DNA of 64,000 bases from DATLWN01 sp964492895 (GTDB lineage Bacteria; Pseudomonadota; Zetaproteobacteria; Mariprofundales; Mariprofundaceae), in the NCBI GenBank assembly GCA_964492895.1, contig CAZBLR010000008.1, positions 4,898 to 68,897 of the forward strand. Direction: 5' to 3'. The first letter of the stretch is position 1, and the number at the start of each line of letters is the position of its first letter. Positions 1 to 10,476 of this stretch are shown here, one piece after another. The notes beneath the pieces are model-generated. The model was not told the origin of the DNA. It made no database searches and saw only the letters and a program-made list of their open reading frames with translations. The position numbers and the translations under genes are program-made.

Positions 1-2371
1 TGGCCTCCCAGCTGATGGGGGTGACCAGGCCGAAGAACCCGTAGGCCACGAGGAACGTGGCCGCCACCTTGGTGCCCACGGCGGACCAGATCATGATCGG
101 AGCGGGATAGGGCTTCTTGAGGAAGAAGCCCTTGCTGCGCGAGATGAACAGCGTCAGGTGTCCGGCGACGGCCATCTTCAGGAAGATGAAGCTTTGCACC
201 TCGGGGATGGTCATGTGCAGGACGTCCACGGCCAGGTACAGCATCAGAAAGCTGCCGGCAACCCCGGTCAGGCCCATCACCGTGGAAACGAGGATCACCC
301 GGTGCATCTCCCAGCGCACCGGCTCGGGGTCCAGCGCCGTATGGTCGTAGGCGATGGTCATGATCGGCACGTCGTTGAAGAAGGCGAGCAGGATGATCAT
401 GATCGCCGTGATCGGGTAGAAGTTGAACACCAGCATGGCGAGTACGACGAAGACCATGATGCGGATGGTCTCGGTGATGCGGTAGATGGCGTAGGAATTC
501 ATGCGCTCGAAGATGCGCCTGGCCTCCTCGATGGCGCGCACGATCACCGACAGGCCGGGGGCCGTGAGCACGAGATCCGCGGCGGCGCGGGCAGCGTCGG
601 TCGCCCCTGAGACGGCGATACCCACCTCGGCCTGTTTCAGGGCCGGGGCATCGTTGACGCCGTCGCCGGTCATGCCGACGATGTGCCCCCTGGACTGCAG
701 CGCCTTGACGATATTGAACTTGTGCTCGGGAAAGACCTGGGCGAAGCCGTCGCAGTTTTCCACCTGCTCGGCGGTAGCCTTGTTCATGGCGGCCGTGTTT
801 TGATCGTCGAACAGATTGCCGGCCAGGAGGATGTTTTGCCCCAATGTCAGCTTGCTGGCCATCTCGCGGGCGATGGCCAGGTTGTCACCGGTGACCATCT
901 TCAACTGCACCCCGTGTTTCTCGGCATCCTGGATGGTGTTGACCGAGTCCTCCCGCGGCGGATCGAACAGCGGCAGGATGCCCAGGAACGACCACGCCCC
1001 CTCGCCCTCGGCGCGGGCCACGCCCAGGGTGCGATAGCCCTTGGCGGCGAAGGCGTTGACCGCCTGTTCCGCCTTGGTGCGCGTATCATCGTCGACCTGC
1101 GACAGACCCAGGATCACCTGCGGCGCCCCCTTGGTGACCCTGAAGCTGTGGCCGCTGTGATCCTCGATGGTGGCCTCGGTGCGCTTGCCCACGGGATCGA
1201 AGGGCACGAACCTCGTCTGGCGGTATCCGTCGAGGGCATTGGCCTGGTGCAGGCCGCCGAGCACCGCCAGATCGATCGCATCCTGATCCTCCGCCTTCGA
1301 GGCCAGAGAGGCCGCCAGCAGCAACGCGTCGATGTCCTTGGCGCCGAGCAGCAGCGGCTCGCCGAGGGTCAGCTTGTTCTGGGTCAGGGTGCCGGTCTTG
1401 TCGGAGCACAGAATGTCCATGCCGGCCATCTCCTCGATGGCTTCCAGGCGCGACAGGATGGCCTTCATCCGGGACAGGGACATGGCGCCCACGGCCATGG
1501 TGACCGACAGCACGGCCGGCATGGCCACGGGGATGGAGGCCACGACCAGGATCAGCGCGAACTGAACCAGTTCCAGGAAATGCGCATGGCGGAACAGCTG
1601 GACGATGATCAACATCGCCGCCAGTCCGAGGCTGAGATAGATCAGGTAGTCGCCGATGCGCAGCACCGCCTTCTGGAAATGCGATACCGTGCTGGCGGAC
1701 TCCACCAGCTTGGCCGTTTGCCCGAAATAGGTGTTTGAACCGGTGCCGGTGACCAGGGCCACCATCTCCCCCTGCTTGGCCACCGATCCCGAATAGGCGA
1801 CATCGCCGCTCTTTTTGTTCACGGGCAGGGATTCCCCGGTCAGGGCGGACTGGTCGACGCTCAGATAGTCGCCCTCGAAGAGCTTGACGTCGGCCGGGAT
1901 GATGTCGCCGAGGCGCAGGCGCACCACGTCACCGGGAACCAGCTGCTTGGCGTCGATTTCGTGCCAGGCCTTGTCGCGCAACACCCGGCTTCTGAGCGCC
2001 AGACTCTGCTTCAGGGCTTCCACGGCGTTGCCGGCCTTGTATTCCTGCCAGAATCCGACTGCGGCATTGAAGATCAACAGGGTCAGGATGATCGAGAAAT
2101 CGGCCCAATGGCGGACGACCAGGGACAGGATGGCGGCAACCTCGATCATCCAGGGAATGGGGCCCCAGAAGTAGCCCAGGAATTTGAGCAGGGGGCTGAC
2201 CTTCTTTTCTTCCAGCGCATTGGGCCCGTAGTGTGCCAGCCGCTGTGCCGCTTCCTGGGCGCTCAGGCCGCTGTCGGCGGCGCTGGCCAGGGCCTCGAAC
2301 AGCGCGTCAGCACTCATCTTTTCGGCGTCTTCCTTGTTCAGTAGCGTCGGCATGGGGTTCGACATGGCCAT
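1..2371 (-). CDS. Plasma-membrane-type proton-translocating P-type ATPase (3' end cut by window edge)
   Basis: Couples ATP hydrolysis to H+ export across the inner membrane (P3A family). The N-terminal cation-ATPase domain is followed by paired membrane helices, the TGES actuator motif, the phosphorylation motif DKTGTLT with its Asp near residue 324, and the hinge motif GDGVND. About 790 codons are visible and the reading frame is still open at base 1; the last residues match the late transmembrane part of the family, so little is missing. The start at 2371 is preceded by GGAAAGGAACC; an in-frame ATG at 2365 is an alternative. The gene is divergent from the metallophosphoesterase gene. The lack of Cys-Pro-Cys type metal motifs and heavy-metal domains argues against a metal pump. 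Substrate H+ is inferred from family resemblance. Confidence 0.85.
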   Translation of the reverse strand, partial: MAMSNPMPTLLNKEDAEKMSADALFEALASAADSGLSAQEAAQRLAHYGPNALEEKKVSPLLKFLGYFWGPIPWMIEVAAILSLVVRHWADFSIILTLLIFNAAVGFWQEYKAGNAVEALKQSLALRSRVLRDKAWHEIDAKQLVPGDVVRLRLGDIIPADVKLFEGDYLSVDQSALTGESLPVNKKSGDVAYSGSVAKQGEMVALVTGTGSNTYFGQTAKLVESASTVSHFQKAVLRIGDYLIYLSLGLAAMLIIVQLFRHAHFLELVQFALILVVASIPVAMPAVLSVTMAVGAMSLSRMKAILSRLEAIEEMAGMDILCSDKTGTLTQNKLTLGEPLLLGAKDIDALLLAASLASKAEDQDAIDLAVLGGLHQANALDGYRQTRFVPFDPVGKRTEATIEDHSGHSFRVTKGAPQVILGLSQVDDDTRTKAEQAVNAFAAKGYRTLGVARAEGEGAWSFLGILPLFDPPREDSVNTIQDAEKHGVQLKMVTGDNLAIAREMASKLTLGQNILLAGNLFDDQNTAAMNKATAEQVENCDGFAQVFPEHKFNIVKALQSRGHIVGMTGDGVNDAPALKQAEVGIAVSGATDAARAAADLVLTAPGLSVIVRAIEEARRIFERMNSYAIYRITETIRIMVFVVLAMLVFNFYPITAIMIILLAFFNDVPIMTIAYDHTALDPEPVRWEMHRVILVSTVMGLTGVAGSFLMLYLAVDVLHMTIPEVQSFIFLKMAVAGHLTLFISRSKGFFLKKPYPAPIMIWSAVGTKVAATFLVAYGFFGLVTPISWEA

Positions 2372-2631
2372 GGTTCCTTTCCCTGGGGTGAGTGGCCGCC
2401 GCACGGCTTGATCCATCGAATCCATCATAGTCCCTTTCCCCTTAGGTTGGGAGGGCACTCCACTCTCCTTGACAGCAAGCGGAGGCTATGCCCTTGTCCG
2501 GGTACGGGTGTCGCGGGTGGCTGGCGGGCCCAGGGTCTGGCCATTATCATCATCCATCGCCTTGTGGGCGAATCCATCCAGGGTTCTTGCGGCGCCGGCC
2601 GTCGGGAGATCCTGCAACAGGAGCGCCAAGG

Positions 2632-3750
2632 ATGCCTGGCTCCCGGAGGAGATCCGCCTCGCTGCGGTTCATGCTGATCCTGCTGGCCTATGGCGGCATC
2701 CAGTTCTACGTGGCCGACAAGGCCATCCGCATGCTCGGCGTTTCCGGCTGGGACGGGTTGCCGGCCGTGTGGGCGGTGGCCATGCTGTTCGCTCCGTTCC
2801 TGCTCTGGCGGCTGGAGAGCCATAGCGCCTACCATCGCCTGGCCGTGGTCGGTGCCTGGCTCGTGTATGGCTGGATGGGCTTTTCCTTCCTGTTCTTCTG
2901 GATCGGATTGGCGTTGTCGTGCTACGACTGGCTGGTGAGCCTGGCGGGTAGGGATACGCTGTTCGCACCGTCCACGTTCCTGGCCCTGTCGGCGGCCACC
3001 ATCGCCGCATGGCTCTACGGCTTCACGGCGGCCAGGAGAATCCGGGTCGAGCGGGTCGCGATCGCGTCCGACAGGCTGCCCAAGGATTTTCCGGGAATCC
3101 GCATTGCCCAGATCTCCGATCTGCACCTCGGCATCATGGCCGGCAAGCGAAGGCTGGATCATGTGATCAGGCGCATCCGGCAGCTCGATGCCGACATGCT
3201 GATCTCGACCGGCGATCTGGTGGATGCCCAGGCGCATTTCCTGGACGGGCTGTCCGCCCGCTTTGCGGCGCTGCATCCCCGTTACGGCAAGTTCGCCATC
3301 ACCGGCAACCACGAGCGCTACGCGGGCCTGGACCATGCCCTGGAGTTCCATGCCCAATGCGGGTTCCGGCTGCTGCGCGGGGAGGCGGTGGACGTGGGCG
3401 GCATCGTGCTGGCCGGCGTCGACGACCCGGCCGTATCGGCCTCGACGGCGGAAGAGGAAGCGAAGCTGCTGGCCGGGATTCCGGCCGACCGCTTCGTGAT
3501 CCTGCTCAAACACCAGCCCAATATCGCGCCCGGGGAGCGATTCGACCTGCAGCTTTCCGGGCATACGCACAAGGGCCAGATCTTCCCGTTCGGCCTGCTC
3601 GTCAGGCTGACGTATCCGGTGGTGGCGGGGCTGCATGTCCTGGCCGGCGGGGCGCGCATCTACGTTAGCCGTGGCACCGGCACCTGGGGGCCGCCCATCC
3701 GCATCTTCTCGCCGCCGGAAATCACCCTGATCGAACTGACGAGGCCGTAA
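2632..3750 (+). CDS. Membrane-anchored metallophosphoesterase (YaeI/YkuE-like)
   Basis: Calcineurin-like phosphoesterase of 372 residues. The first ~140 residues form about four hydrophobic helices; the catalytic domain follows with the metal-binding series DLH, GDLVD, GNHE, a lone His in KHQP, and GHTH near the C-terminus, all intact. The reading frame is open further upstream to 2488, but the ATG at 2632 has GGAG about ten bases before it and begins the hydrophobic segment, so I chose it. Relatives act on membrane-associated phosphate esters such as lipid intermediates; the substrate here is unknown. The MFS gene follows five bases after the stop, so the two are probably co-transcribed. Confidence 0.85.
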   Translation: MPGSRRRSASLRFMLILLAYGGIQFYVADKAIRMLGVSGWDGLPAVWAVAMLFAPFLLWRLESHSAYHRLAVVGAWLVYGWMGFSFLFFWIGLALSCYDWLVSLAGRDTLFAPSTFLALSAATIAAWLYGFTAARRIRVERVAIASDRLPKDFPGIRIAQISDLHLGIMAGKRRLDHVIRRIRQLDADMLISTGDLVDAQAHFLDGLSARFAALHPRYGKFAITGNHERYAGLDHALEFHAQCGFRLLRGEAVDVGGIVLAGVDDPAVSASTAEEEAKLLAGIPADRFVILLKHQPNIAPGERFDLQLSGHTHKGQIFPFGLLVRLTYPVVAGLHVLAGGARIYVSRGTGTWGPPIRIFSPPEITLIELTRP

Positions 3751-3755
3751 CGGCG

Positions 3756-5069
3756 ATGGCCATGCACCCGAACATGCCGTTGATGCGCGCGCTCGGTCAT
3801 CGCAACTATCGCCTGTTCTTCTCCGGGCAGAGCATCTCGCTGGTGGGCACGTGGATGACCCGCCTCACCGTCAGCTGGCTGGTATGGAGGCTGACGCATT
3901 CGGTGGAGATGCTGGGCCTGGTCGGGTTCGCCGGGCAGTTTCCGACCTTTCTGCTGGCGCCCTTCGCCGGCGTATGGGTGGATCTGACCGACCGCTTCCG
4001 CGTGCTCCTGGCCGCCCAGGTGTTCTCGATGCTCCAGTCCCTGCTGCTGGCCGCCCTGGCATTGACCGGTGTCATCCAGATCTGGCATATCGTGGTGCTG
4101 CAGGTCATCCAGGGCGCGATCAATGCCTTCGATATCCCGGCCCGCCAGTCATCGATGATCGACATGATCGAGGACCCGAAGGACCTGCCCAACGCCATCG
4201 CGCTGAATTCGTCGATGGTCAACGGTGCGCGGCTCGTCGGTCCGTCGATCGCCGGCCTGTTGATCGCGTGGGTCGGCGAGGGCTGGTGCTTTTTCATCGA
4301 CGGGGTCAGCTACATCGCCGTGATCATCTCGCTGCTGGCCATGCGCATGGTGCGGCGCCATCGCCCGTTGGAGCGGAAGGGGGTCTTCCGCGAACTGCGT
4401 GATGGCCTCAGCTATGCCTTCGGCTTTGTCCCGATCCGCGCGGTGTTGCTGCTGCTGGCGCTGTTGAGCCTGGCCGGCATGCCGTACACGGTGCTGCTGC
4501 CGGCGATCGTCGTCGATGTGCTGCACGGCGGGCCGCATACGCTCGGGTTCATGACGGGTGCAGTGGGGTTCGGTGCCCTGGTCGGGGCGCTCTACCTGAT
4601 GTCGAGAAAGACCGTGATCGGCCTGGGCCGCCTGATTCCGGCCGCCGCCGGCCTGTTCGGCACCAGCCTGGTGCTGTTCTCCCTGTCCCATGCCCTGCTG
4701 CCGTCGCTCGGCCTGATGTTCCTCGCCGGCGTCGGGTTCATGGTGCATATGGCGGCCAGCAACACGATCATCCAGACCATCGTGCGCGAGGAGATGCGCG
4801 GGCGGGTCATGGCCTTCTACGCCATGGCCTTCATGGGCATGGCGCCCTTCGGCAGCCTGCTGGCCGGCGCCGTGGCGGCACGCATCGGCGCTCCCGACAC
4901 CGTCCTGGCCGGCGGCGTGATCTGCGTGCTCGGCGCGGGCCTGTTCTGGCGCAAGCTGCCGGAGCTCAGGAAGGCCATCCGGCCGATCTATGTCGAGAAG
5001 GGCATCCTGCCGGAGCTGGCGACGGGTCTGGGCAATGCCGCCAACCTCGAGCAGGAGGCGGAGCACTGA
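3756..5069 (+). CDS. MFS transporter (DHA3 / MFS_3-type exporter)
   Basis: A 437-residue protein with about twelve predicted membrane helices. The start (RNYRLFFSGQSISLVGTW) is characteristic of the MFS_3 group, which includes enterobactin exporter EntS-like and macrolide efflux-like proteins. A conserved pattern around residues 130-150 (FDIPARQS) and the loop RGRVMAFY near residue 350 fit this group. Substrate cannot be read from sequence; efflux of a small molecule is the family expectation. It begins 5 bases after the metallophosphoesterase stop, suggesting a two-gene operon, and converges on prfC. Confidence 0.85.
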   Translation: MAMHPNMPLMRALGHRNYRLFFSGQSISLVGTWMTRLTVSWLVWRLTHSVEMLGLVGFAGQFPTFLLAPFAGVWVDLTDRFRVLLAAQVFSMLQSLLLAALALTGVIQIWHIVVLQVIQGAINAFDIPARQSSMIDMIEDPKDLPNAIALNSSMVNGARLVGPSIAGLLIAWVGEGWCFFIDGVSYIAVIISLLAMRMVRRHRPLERKGVFRELRDGLSYAFGFVPIRAVLLLLALLSLAGMPYTVLLPAIVVDVLHGGPHTLGFMTGAVGFGALVGALYLMSRKTVIGLGRLIPAAAGLFGTSLVLFSLSHALLPSLGLMFLAGVGFMVHMAASNTIIQTIVREEMRGRVMAFYAMAFMGMAPFGSLLAGAVAARIGAPDTVLAGGVICVLGAGLFWRKLPELRKAIRPIYVEKGILPELATGLGNAANLEQEAEH

Positions 5070-5094
5070 GTTCCCTATCCCTCCATCGCCGGCG

Positions 5095-6678
<1,584 letters not shown>

Positions 6679-6742
6679 GTATCACCTCACGCGATGGCGG
6701 CGCATTGTAGCGTTTCCGGCCGGTATCGCTAACATCGGCCGC

Positions 6743-7303
6743 ATGCAGGACATCCGCGATGCGCTCGTGCAGGTCTACCGCTGGCTGCGCCAGTACGGAT
6801 ACAACGATTCCCATTCCGGCAACATCTCCGCCCGCGACGGCGATACCGTTTGGGTGACGCCGACCGGGGCATGCGCCGATACGATCCGGGCTGCGGATTT
6901 CGTCGCCTGCGGCATGGATGGCTCGATCGGCGAAGGGGCCTCCGGCGACGCCAAGCTGCACCTGGCCGTCTACCGGGCCAACCCGAAGGCCGGTGCGATC
7001 GTCCACAGCCATTGCCCGCATGCGGTGGCGCTGACGCTGAACGGCGAGGATTTCGTGCCGCCGGATTTCGAGGGCCAGCTGTATTTCCCGAAGGTGCCGG
7101 TGATCACCGTGCCGTATGCGACCTATTTCCAGGATGCGGCGCCGCGCGTGGCCGCGGTCCTGGCGGATCATCCGGTGGCCATCGTGCGCGGCCACGGCGT
7201 CTATGCCTGGGGCGTGGATTTGAACCAGGCCTACAAGTGGACCTGCTCGCTGGAGCTGTCGGCCCAGACGGCCTTCATCGGCCGCCAGGCGGGCACGTGC
7301 TGA
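6743..7303 (+). CDS. Class II aldolase/adducin-family protein
   Basis: A short (186-residue) member of the family that holds fuculose-phosphate aldolase and methylthioribulose-phosphate dehydratase (MtnB). Zinc-ligand patterns are present: HSH in IVHSHCPHAV near residue 90 and the late His in VRGHGVYAWG. The segment before the conserved LHLAVYR helix carries Asp where the Glu acid/base of fuculose aldolase is expected, at the right four-residue spacing from His. I chose the ATG at 6743 because the family homology starts there, although the frame is open upstream inside antisense prfC. The last 7 bases overlap the next gene's GTG start, implying translational coupling. The exact substrate is unknown. 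Confidence 0.8.
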   Translation: MQDIRDALVQVYRWLRQYGYNDSHSGNISARDGDTVWVTPTGACADTIRAADFVACGMDGSIGEGASGDAKLHLAVYRANPKAGAIVHSHCPHAVALTLNGEDFVPPDFEGQLYFPKVPVITVPYATYFQDAAPRVAAVLADHPVAIVRGHGVYAWGVDLNQAYKWTCSLELSAQTAFIGRQAGTC

Positions 7304-8451
7304 GGCGCTCCCTGGCGCTGCTGCTGTGCCTGGTCTTTCCGGCCCTGGCGCAGGCGGCGGGGACGATCGTCTCCCGGGACGGCCACTACGCCCTGCAGCC
7401 GGTGGTCACGGGCCTGCACTCGCCGGATTACGTCACCGGTGCCGGGGACGGCAGCGGCCGGCTGTTCATCGTCGAACAGGGCGGGCGCATCCTCGCCTGG
7501 CACGACGGCCTGCTCCAGGTGTTCCTGGATATGCGGGATCTCGTCGATTCCGGCGGCGAGCGGGGGCTGCTCGGCCTGGCCTTCGATCCGCACTTCAAGG
7601 ACAACGGCCGCTTCTATGTCGACTATACGTCGGGCGGCATGCTCGTCAGCCTCGAGACCGTGATCGCCGGCTTCCGCGCCGTCGGCAAGAGCCTGATGGT
7701 CGTCAATGAAAACAACGAGACGATCCTCATGCGCCAGCCGCAGCCGTTCACCAACCACAACGGCGGCCAGATCGCCTTCGGCCCGGACGGCATGCTGTAC
7801 ATCGGCCTCGGCGACGGCGGGCTGGCCTACGACCCGCTGGGCGCCGGCCAGGACCTGGAGACGGTGCTCGGCAAGATCCTGCGCATCGACGTCCACCCCA
7901 GTGACGATGAACAGCCGTACGCCATTCCGGCCGACAACCCCTTCGTGGGCAAGAGCGACGCGCGCGGCGAGATCTGGGCCTATGGCCTGCGCAACCCGTG
8001 GCGATTTTCCTTCGATCCGGTGAGCGGCCGGCTGTATGCCGGCGACGTCGGCCAGGACACGCGCGAGGAGATCGACCTGATCCGGCGCGGCGGCAACTAC
8101 GGCTGGAACGTCATGGAGGGCGATATCTGTACCCCCCGCATCAAGGCCGACTGCGACCCCAAGGCCTACGCGCTGCCGATCCTGGATTACGGGCGCAAGG
8201 AAGGGCAGGCGGTGGTCGGCGGCTATGTGTACCGCGGCCGGGCCGTGCCGTCGCTGGACGGGCAGTACATCTTCGGTGACTACGGCAGCGGCCGCATCTG
8301 GGCCGTGAGGCTGGCCCAGGATGGCACGGCCCTGGCCCGGACGCTGCTGTTCGATACGGGCATGCATATCAGTTCCTTCGGGGTCGACGACGATCAGGAG
8401 CTGTACGTCGTCGATATCGCGGGCACCGTGTACCGGCTGACGGCGCGATAG
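7297..8451 (+). CDS. Secreted PQQ-type sugar (glucose/sorbosone) dehydrogenase
   Basis: A 384-residue six-bladed propeller of the glucose/sorbosone dehydrogenase (soluble aldose sugar dehydrogenase, Yli-like) family, expected to oxidise sugars in the periplasm with PQQ. The first ~22 residues are a clear signal peptide ending ALAQA. Family blocks are visible: GLLGLAFDP, NHNGGQIAFGPDGMLYIGLGDGG, AYGLRNPWRFSFDP and the metal/PQQ-associated region DVGQDTREEIDLI with GGNYGW. The start is a GTG at 7297 overlapping the aldolase stop (GTGCTGA). No PQQ biosynthesis genes are in the window. Confidence 0.9.
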   Translation: MLRRSLALLLCLVFPALAQAAGTIVSRDGHYALQPVVTGLHSPDYVTGAGDGSGRLFIVEQGGRILAWHDGLLQVFLDMRDLVDSGGERGLLGLAFDPHFKDNGRFYVDYTSGGMLVSLETVIAGFRAVGKSLMVVNENNETILMRQPQPFTNHNGGQIAFGPDGMLYIGLGDGGLAYDPLGAGQDLETVLGKILRIDVHPSDDEQPYAIPADNPFVGKSDARGEIWAYGLRNPWRFSFDPVSGRLYAGDVGQDTREEIDLIRRGGNYGWNVMEGDICTPRIKADCDPKAYALPILDYGRKEGQAVVGGYVYRGRAVPSLDGQYIFGDYGSGRIWAVRLAQDGTALARTLLFDTGMHISSFGVDDDQELYVVDIAGTVYRLTAR

Positions 8452-8524
8452 CCATCGGCGCCCCGGGGTGAATTTCCGGGGTCGGCGCGCTAGCCTCGCC
8501 GCATCACATCTCAGGAGTTGCGTC

Positions 8525-9079
8525 ATGGCATTGGTCGCTTCCATTCATGTCGATCTCGGCTGGCAGCTGCCGGATCTGGAACTCAAGGACATCGACGGCA
8601 AGGCCGTGCGCCTGGCCGGGCAGATGGGTGAGAATGGCCTGCTGGTGGCCTTCACCTGCAATCATTGCCCGTATGCGCTGGCGGTATGGCCGCGCCTGAT
8701 TCGGCAGGCCAAGGCCTTCCGGGACATGGGGGTCAACACGGTGGCGGTGAATCCGAACATCCATCCGGATTTCCCGGAGGACTCGGTACCGGCGATGCGC
8801 GAGAAGATCGCCGAATGGGGCATCGATTTCCCGTATCTCGCCGACGAGACCCAGGATGCGGCAAGGATCTTCGAGGCCCAGTGCACGCCGGACATCTACC
8901 TGTTCGGCAGCGATGGCAGGCTCTACTACCACGGCCGCATCGACGACTACTGGAAGGACGAGGCCAAGGTCACGCGCCAGGAACTGATCCCGGCCGTCGA
9001 GGCGCTGGTGGCGGGTAAGCCGGCGCCGCAGCCGCAGCATCCGACCATCGGTTGTTCGATCAAGTGGCGCGATGCCTGA
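8525..9079 (+). CDS. Thioredoxin-like / AhpC-TSA family redox protein
   Basis: A 184-residue thioredoxin-fold protein. The redox pair is Cys45-Asn-His-Cys48 after the strand LLVAFT, and a second Cys precedes the cis-Pro loop (CTPDIYLF). The C-terminal signature TIGCSIKWR is typical of a widespread uncharacterised thioredoxin/peroxiredoxin subgroup. There is no signal peptide, so it is probably cytoplasmic. The ATG at 8525 is preceded by AGGAG at a good distance; the open frame before it has no family similarity. A strong terminator lies directly downstream. Confidence 0.88.
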   Translation: MALVASIHVDLGWQLPDLELKDIDGKAVRLAGQMGENGLLVAFTCNHCPYALAVWPRLIRQAKAFRDMGVNTVAVNPNIHPDFPEDSVPAMREKIAEWGIDFPYLADETQDAARIFEAQCTPDIYLFGSDGRLYYHGRIDDYWKDEAKVTRQELIPAVEALVAGKPAPQPQHPTIGCSIKWRDA

Positions 9080-9103
9080 TCGGGCCGCGACGGTATCGTC
9101 AGG

Positions 9104-9130
9104 GCGGCGCCTGCGGGCGCCGCTTTTTTT
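9104..9130 (+). terminator. Rho-independent terminator after the thioredoxin-like gene
   Basis: A perfect 8-bp GC stem (9104-9111 pairing with 9116-9123) with a 4-base loop is followed directly by seven T (9124-9130). It lies 25 bases after the stop codon at 9079 and reads in the plus direction. Confidence 0.9.
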
Positions 9131-9144
9131 GTCCGGATGAAGGC

Positions 9145-9609
9145 TTACTTGGCCGGAGGCGGTGTCGCCAGCGCATAGCTGGCATGGCAGCTGATGCAGC
9201 GGTTCATGGCGTCGGCCAGCTTCATCTGGATGGTCTTGGTATCCTTGCCCTGGTGGGCCATGACGGCGATGTTGTCGAAATCGCGATGCATGCCGTAGGT
9301 CGCCTGCTTGTACTCGTACGGCAGCTTGGCCATCGTTTCCACGCGTATGCGCTTCATGGCCCGGGTGCCGACCGGCAGTGCCGCCGCCTCGATCTGTTTC
9401 GCGTCGCCCTGGGCCAGGCCCTGGACGATCTGCTGCACGGCCAGCACATAGTCCCGCATCTCGGCCAGCATCTGGGCGCGTTCGGCCGGCGCCAGTTCGA
9501 TGGCGCTGCGTCCATCCGGTGCCGGGCGCGTGTCTCCGGCCACGACAAACTTGTAGAGCAGGCCGGCGATGATGACGAGCAGCACCACAATGGTCAGTTT
9601 CGATTTCAC
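9145..9609 (-). CDS. Membrane-anchored small c-type cytochrome
   Basis: A 154-residue protein with an N-terminal hydrophobic anchor or signal (residues 4-22) and one haem c attachment motif, Cys138-Ile-Ser-Cys-His142, close to the C-terminus. The rest looks helical, with two predicted helices before the haem site; a late CxxCH on a helical bundle resembles cytochrome c'-like or small periplasmic cytochromes. I chose a GTG start at 9609 because GAGGAGG lies just upstream and the hydrophobic segment follows at once. Function (electron transfer in the periplasm) is inferred. It is followed closely upstream by the DUF2726 gene on the same strand. Confidence 0.75.
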   Translation of the reverse strand: MKSKLTIVVLLVIIAGLLYKFVVAGDTRPAPDGRSAIELAPAERAQMLAEMRDYVLAVQQIVQGLAQGDAKQIEAAALPVGTRAMKRIRVETMAKLPYEYKQATYGMHRDFDNIAVMAHQGKDTKTIQMKLADAMNRCISCHASYALATPPPAK

Positions 9610-9643
9610 GGAATCCTCCTCGACAGGTCGGCGGTGCAACCGG

Positions 9644-10345
9644 CTAGCGCGTGAACAGCTCGATGGTCTTGCACTCGGGGTAGCGGCTGCAGACCCAGAA
9701 CAGCACGCCCTTGTATTTGCCCGACTTGGCGCGCTTGAGCACCATGCGGCTCTTGCAGGTCTTGCAGGCCCGGAAGGCCTCCATGGACACGGTCGCCACC
9801 ATTTCGTCCGGGGTCGGCGGGCGCTCCTTCAGGATGGGCTCGAGCATGCCGCGGATCTCCGGCATGGAGTAGGAGGTCTTGACCGGCAGGCGGAAATAGA
9901 GGATGCCCAGCTCGTGCAGGAAATCGCCCAGGGTGAAATCGCGGTGGCCGCTCGCATCCCCCAGTTCGATGGCACAGACCACCGCCAGGTTGTCCTTGCT
10001 GCACAGGATGAAATCGACGTCGCGCACCCCTTTTTTCGAGACCCGTTCCAGCAGCGCCTTGTCGACGCCCTGCTTGACGACGGCGATGTCGGACAACGAT
10101 ACCTTGGCCATGACGTGGTATTCCTTGCCGGCCACCATGTGCAGGGTGTTGAAGCAGGCAAGCTCCGGCGGGGTCAGCAGGGAAGGGATCTGGCGACCGG
10201 AGATCTCTCCGGAAACCGGGGGGATGTGATCGCGTTTGGATTGCCCCTTGCCGCGCTTGGCAAGCCAGACCGCCAGGATCAGCAAAATAACCAGAAGACC
10301 GATGACGCCGATCTCGATCAGCAGGGGTAGATTCGTCGGGGTCAT
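9644..10345 (-). CDS. DUF2726 protein with membrane anchor and C-terminal zinc ribbon
   Basis: A 233-residue protein. One membrane helix lies at about residues 8-30. A DUF2726 nuclease-like domain follows (about 55-180), with the block DVDFILCSKDNLAVVCAIEL matching the family's D...E pattern. The C-terminus is a topoisomerase-type zinc ribbon with cysteines at about 194, 197, 219 and 225. DUF2726 belongs to the restriction-endonuclease-like fold in family descriptions, but function is unknown. It lies between the cytochrome gene and polA on the same strand. Confidence 0.8.
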   Translation of the reverse strand: MTPTNLPLLIEIGVIGLLVILLILAVWLAKRGKGQSKRDHIPPVSGEISGRQIPSLLTPPELACFNTLHMVAGKEYHVMAKVSLSDIAVVKQGVDKALLERVSKKGVRDVDFILCSKDNLAVVCAIELGDASGHRDFTLGDFLHELGILYFRLPVKTSYSMPEIRGMLEPILKERPPTPDEMVATVSMEAFRACKTCKSRMVLKRAKSGKYKGVLFWVCSRYPECKTIELFTR

Positions 10346-10476
10346 GCCGTCGTTGCTCCTTTGTGGCCGGCTCGGGGCAGATCCGGCTGAAGATGACCGC
10401 CAAGCATGCTATCGCAGCATGGCGGATTCAAGGTGTGATCGATGCACATTTGCCTCGGCCATGGGCTGCCGGGATG

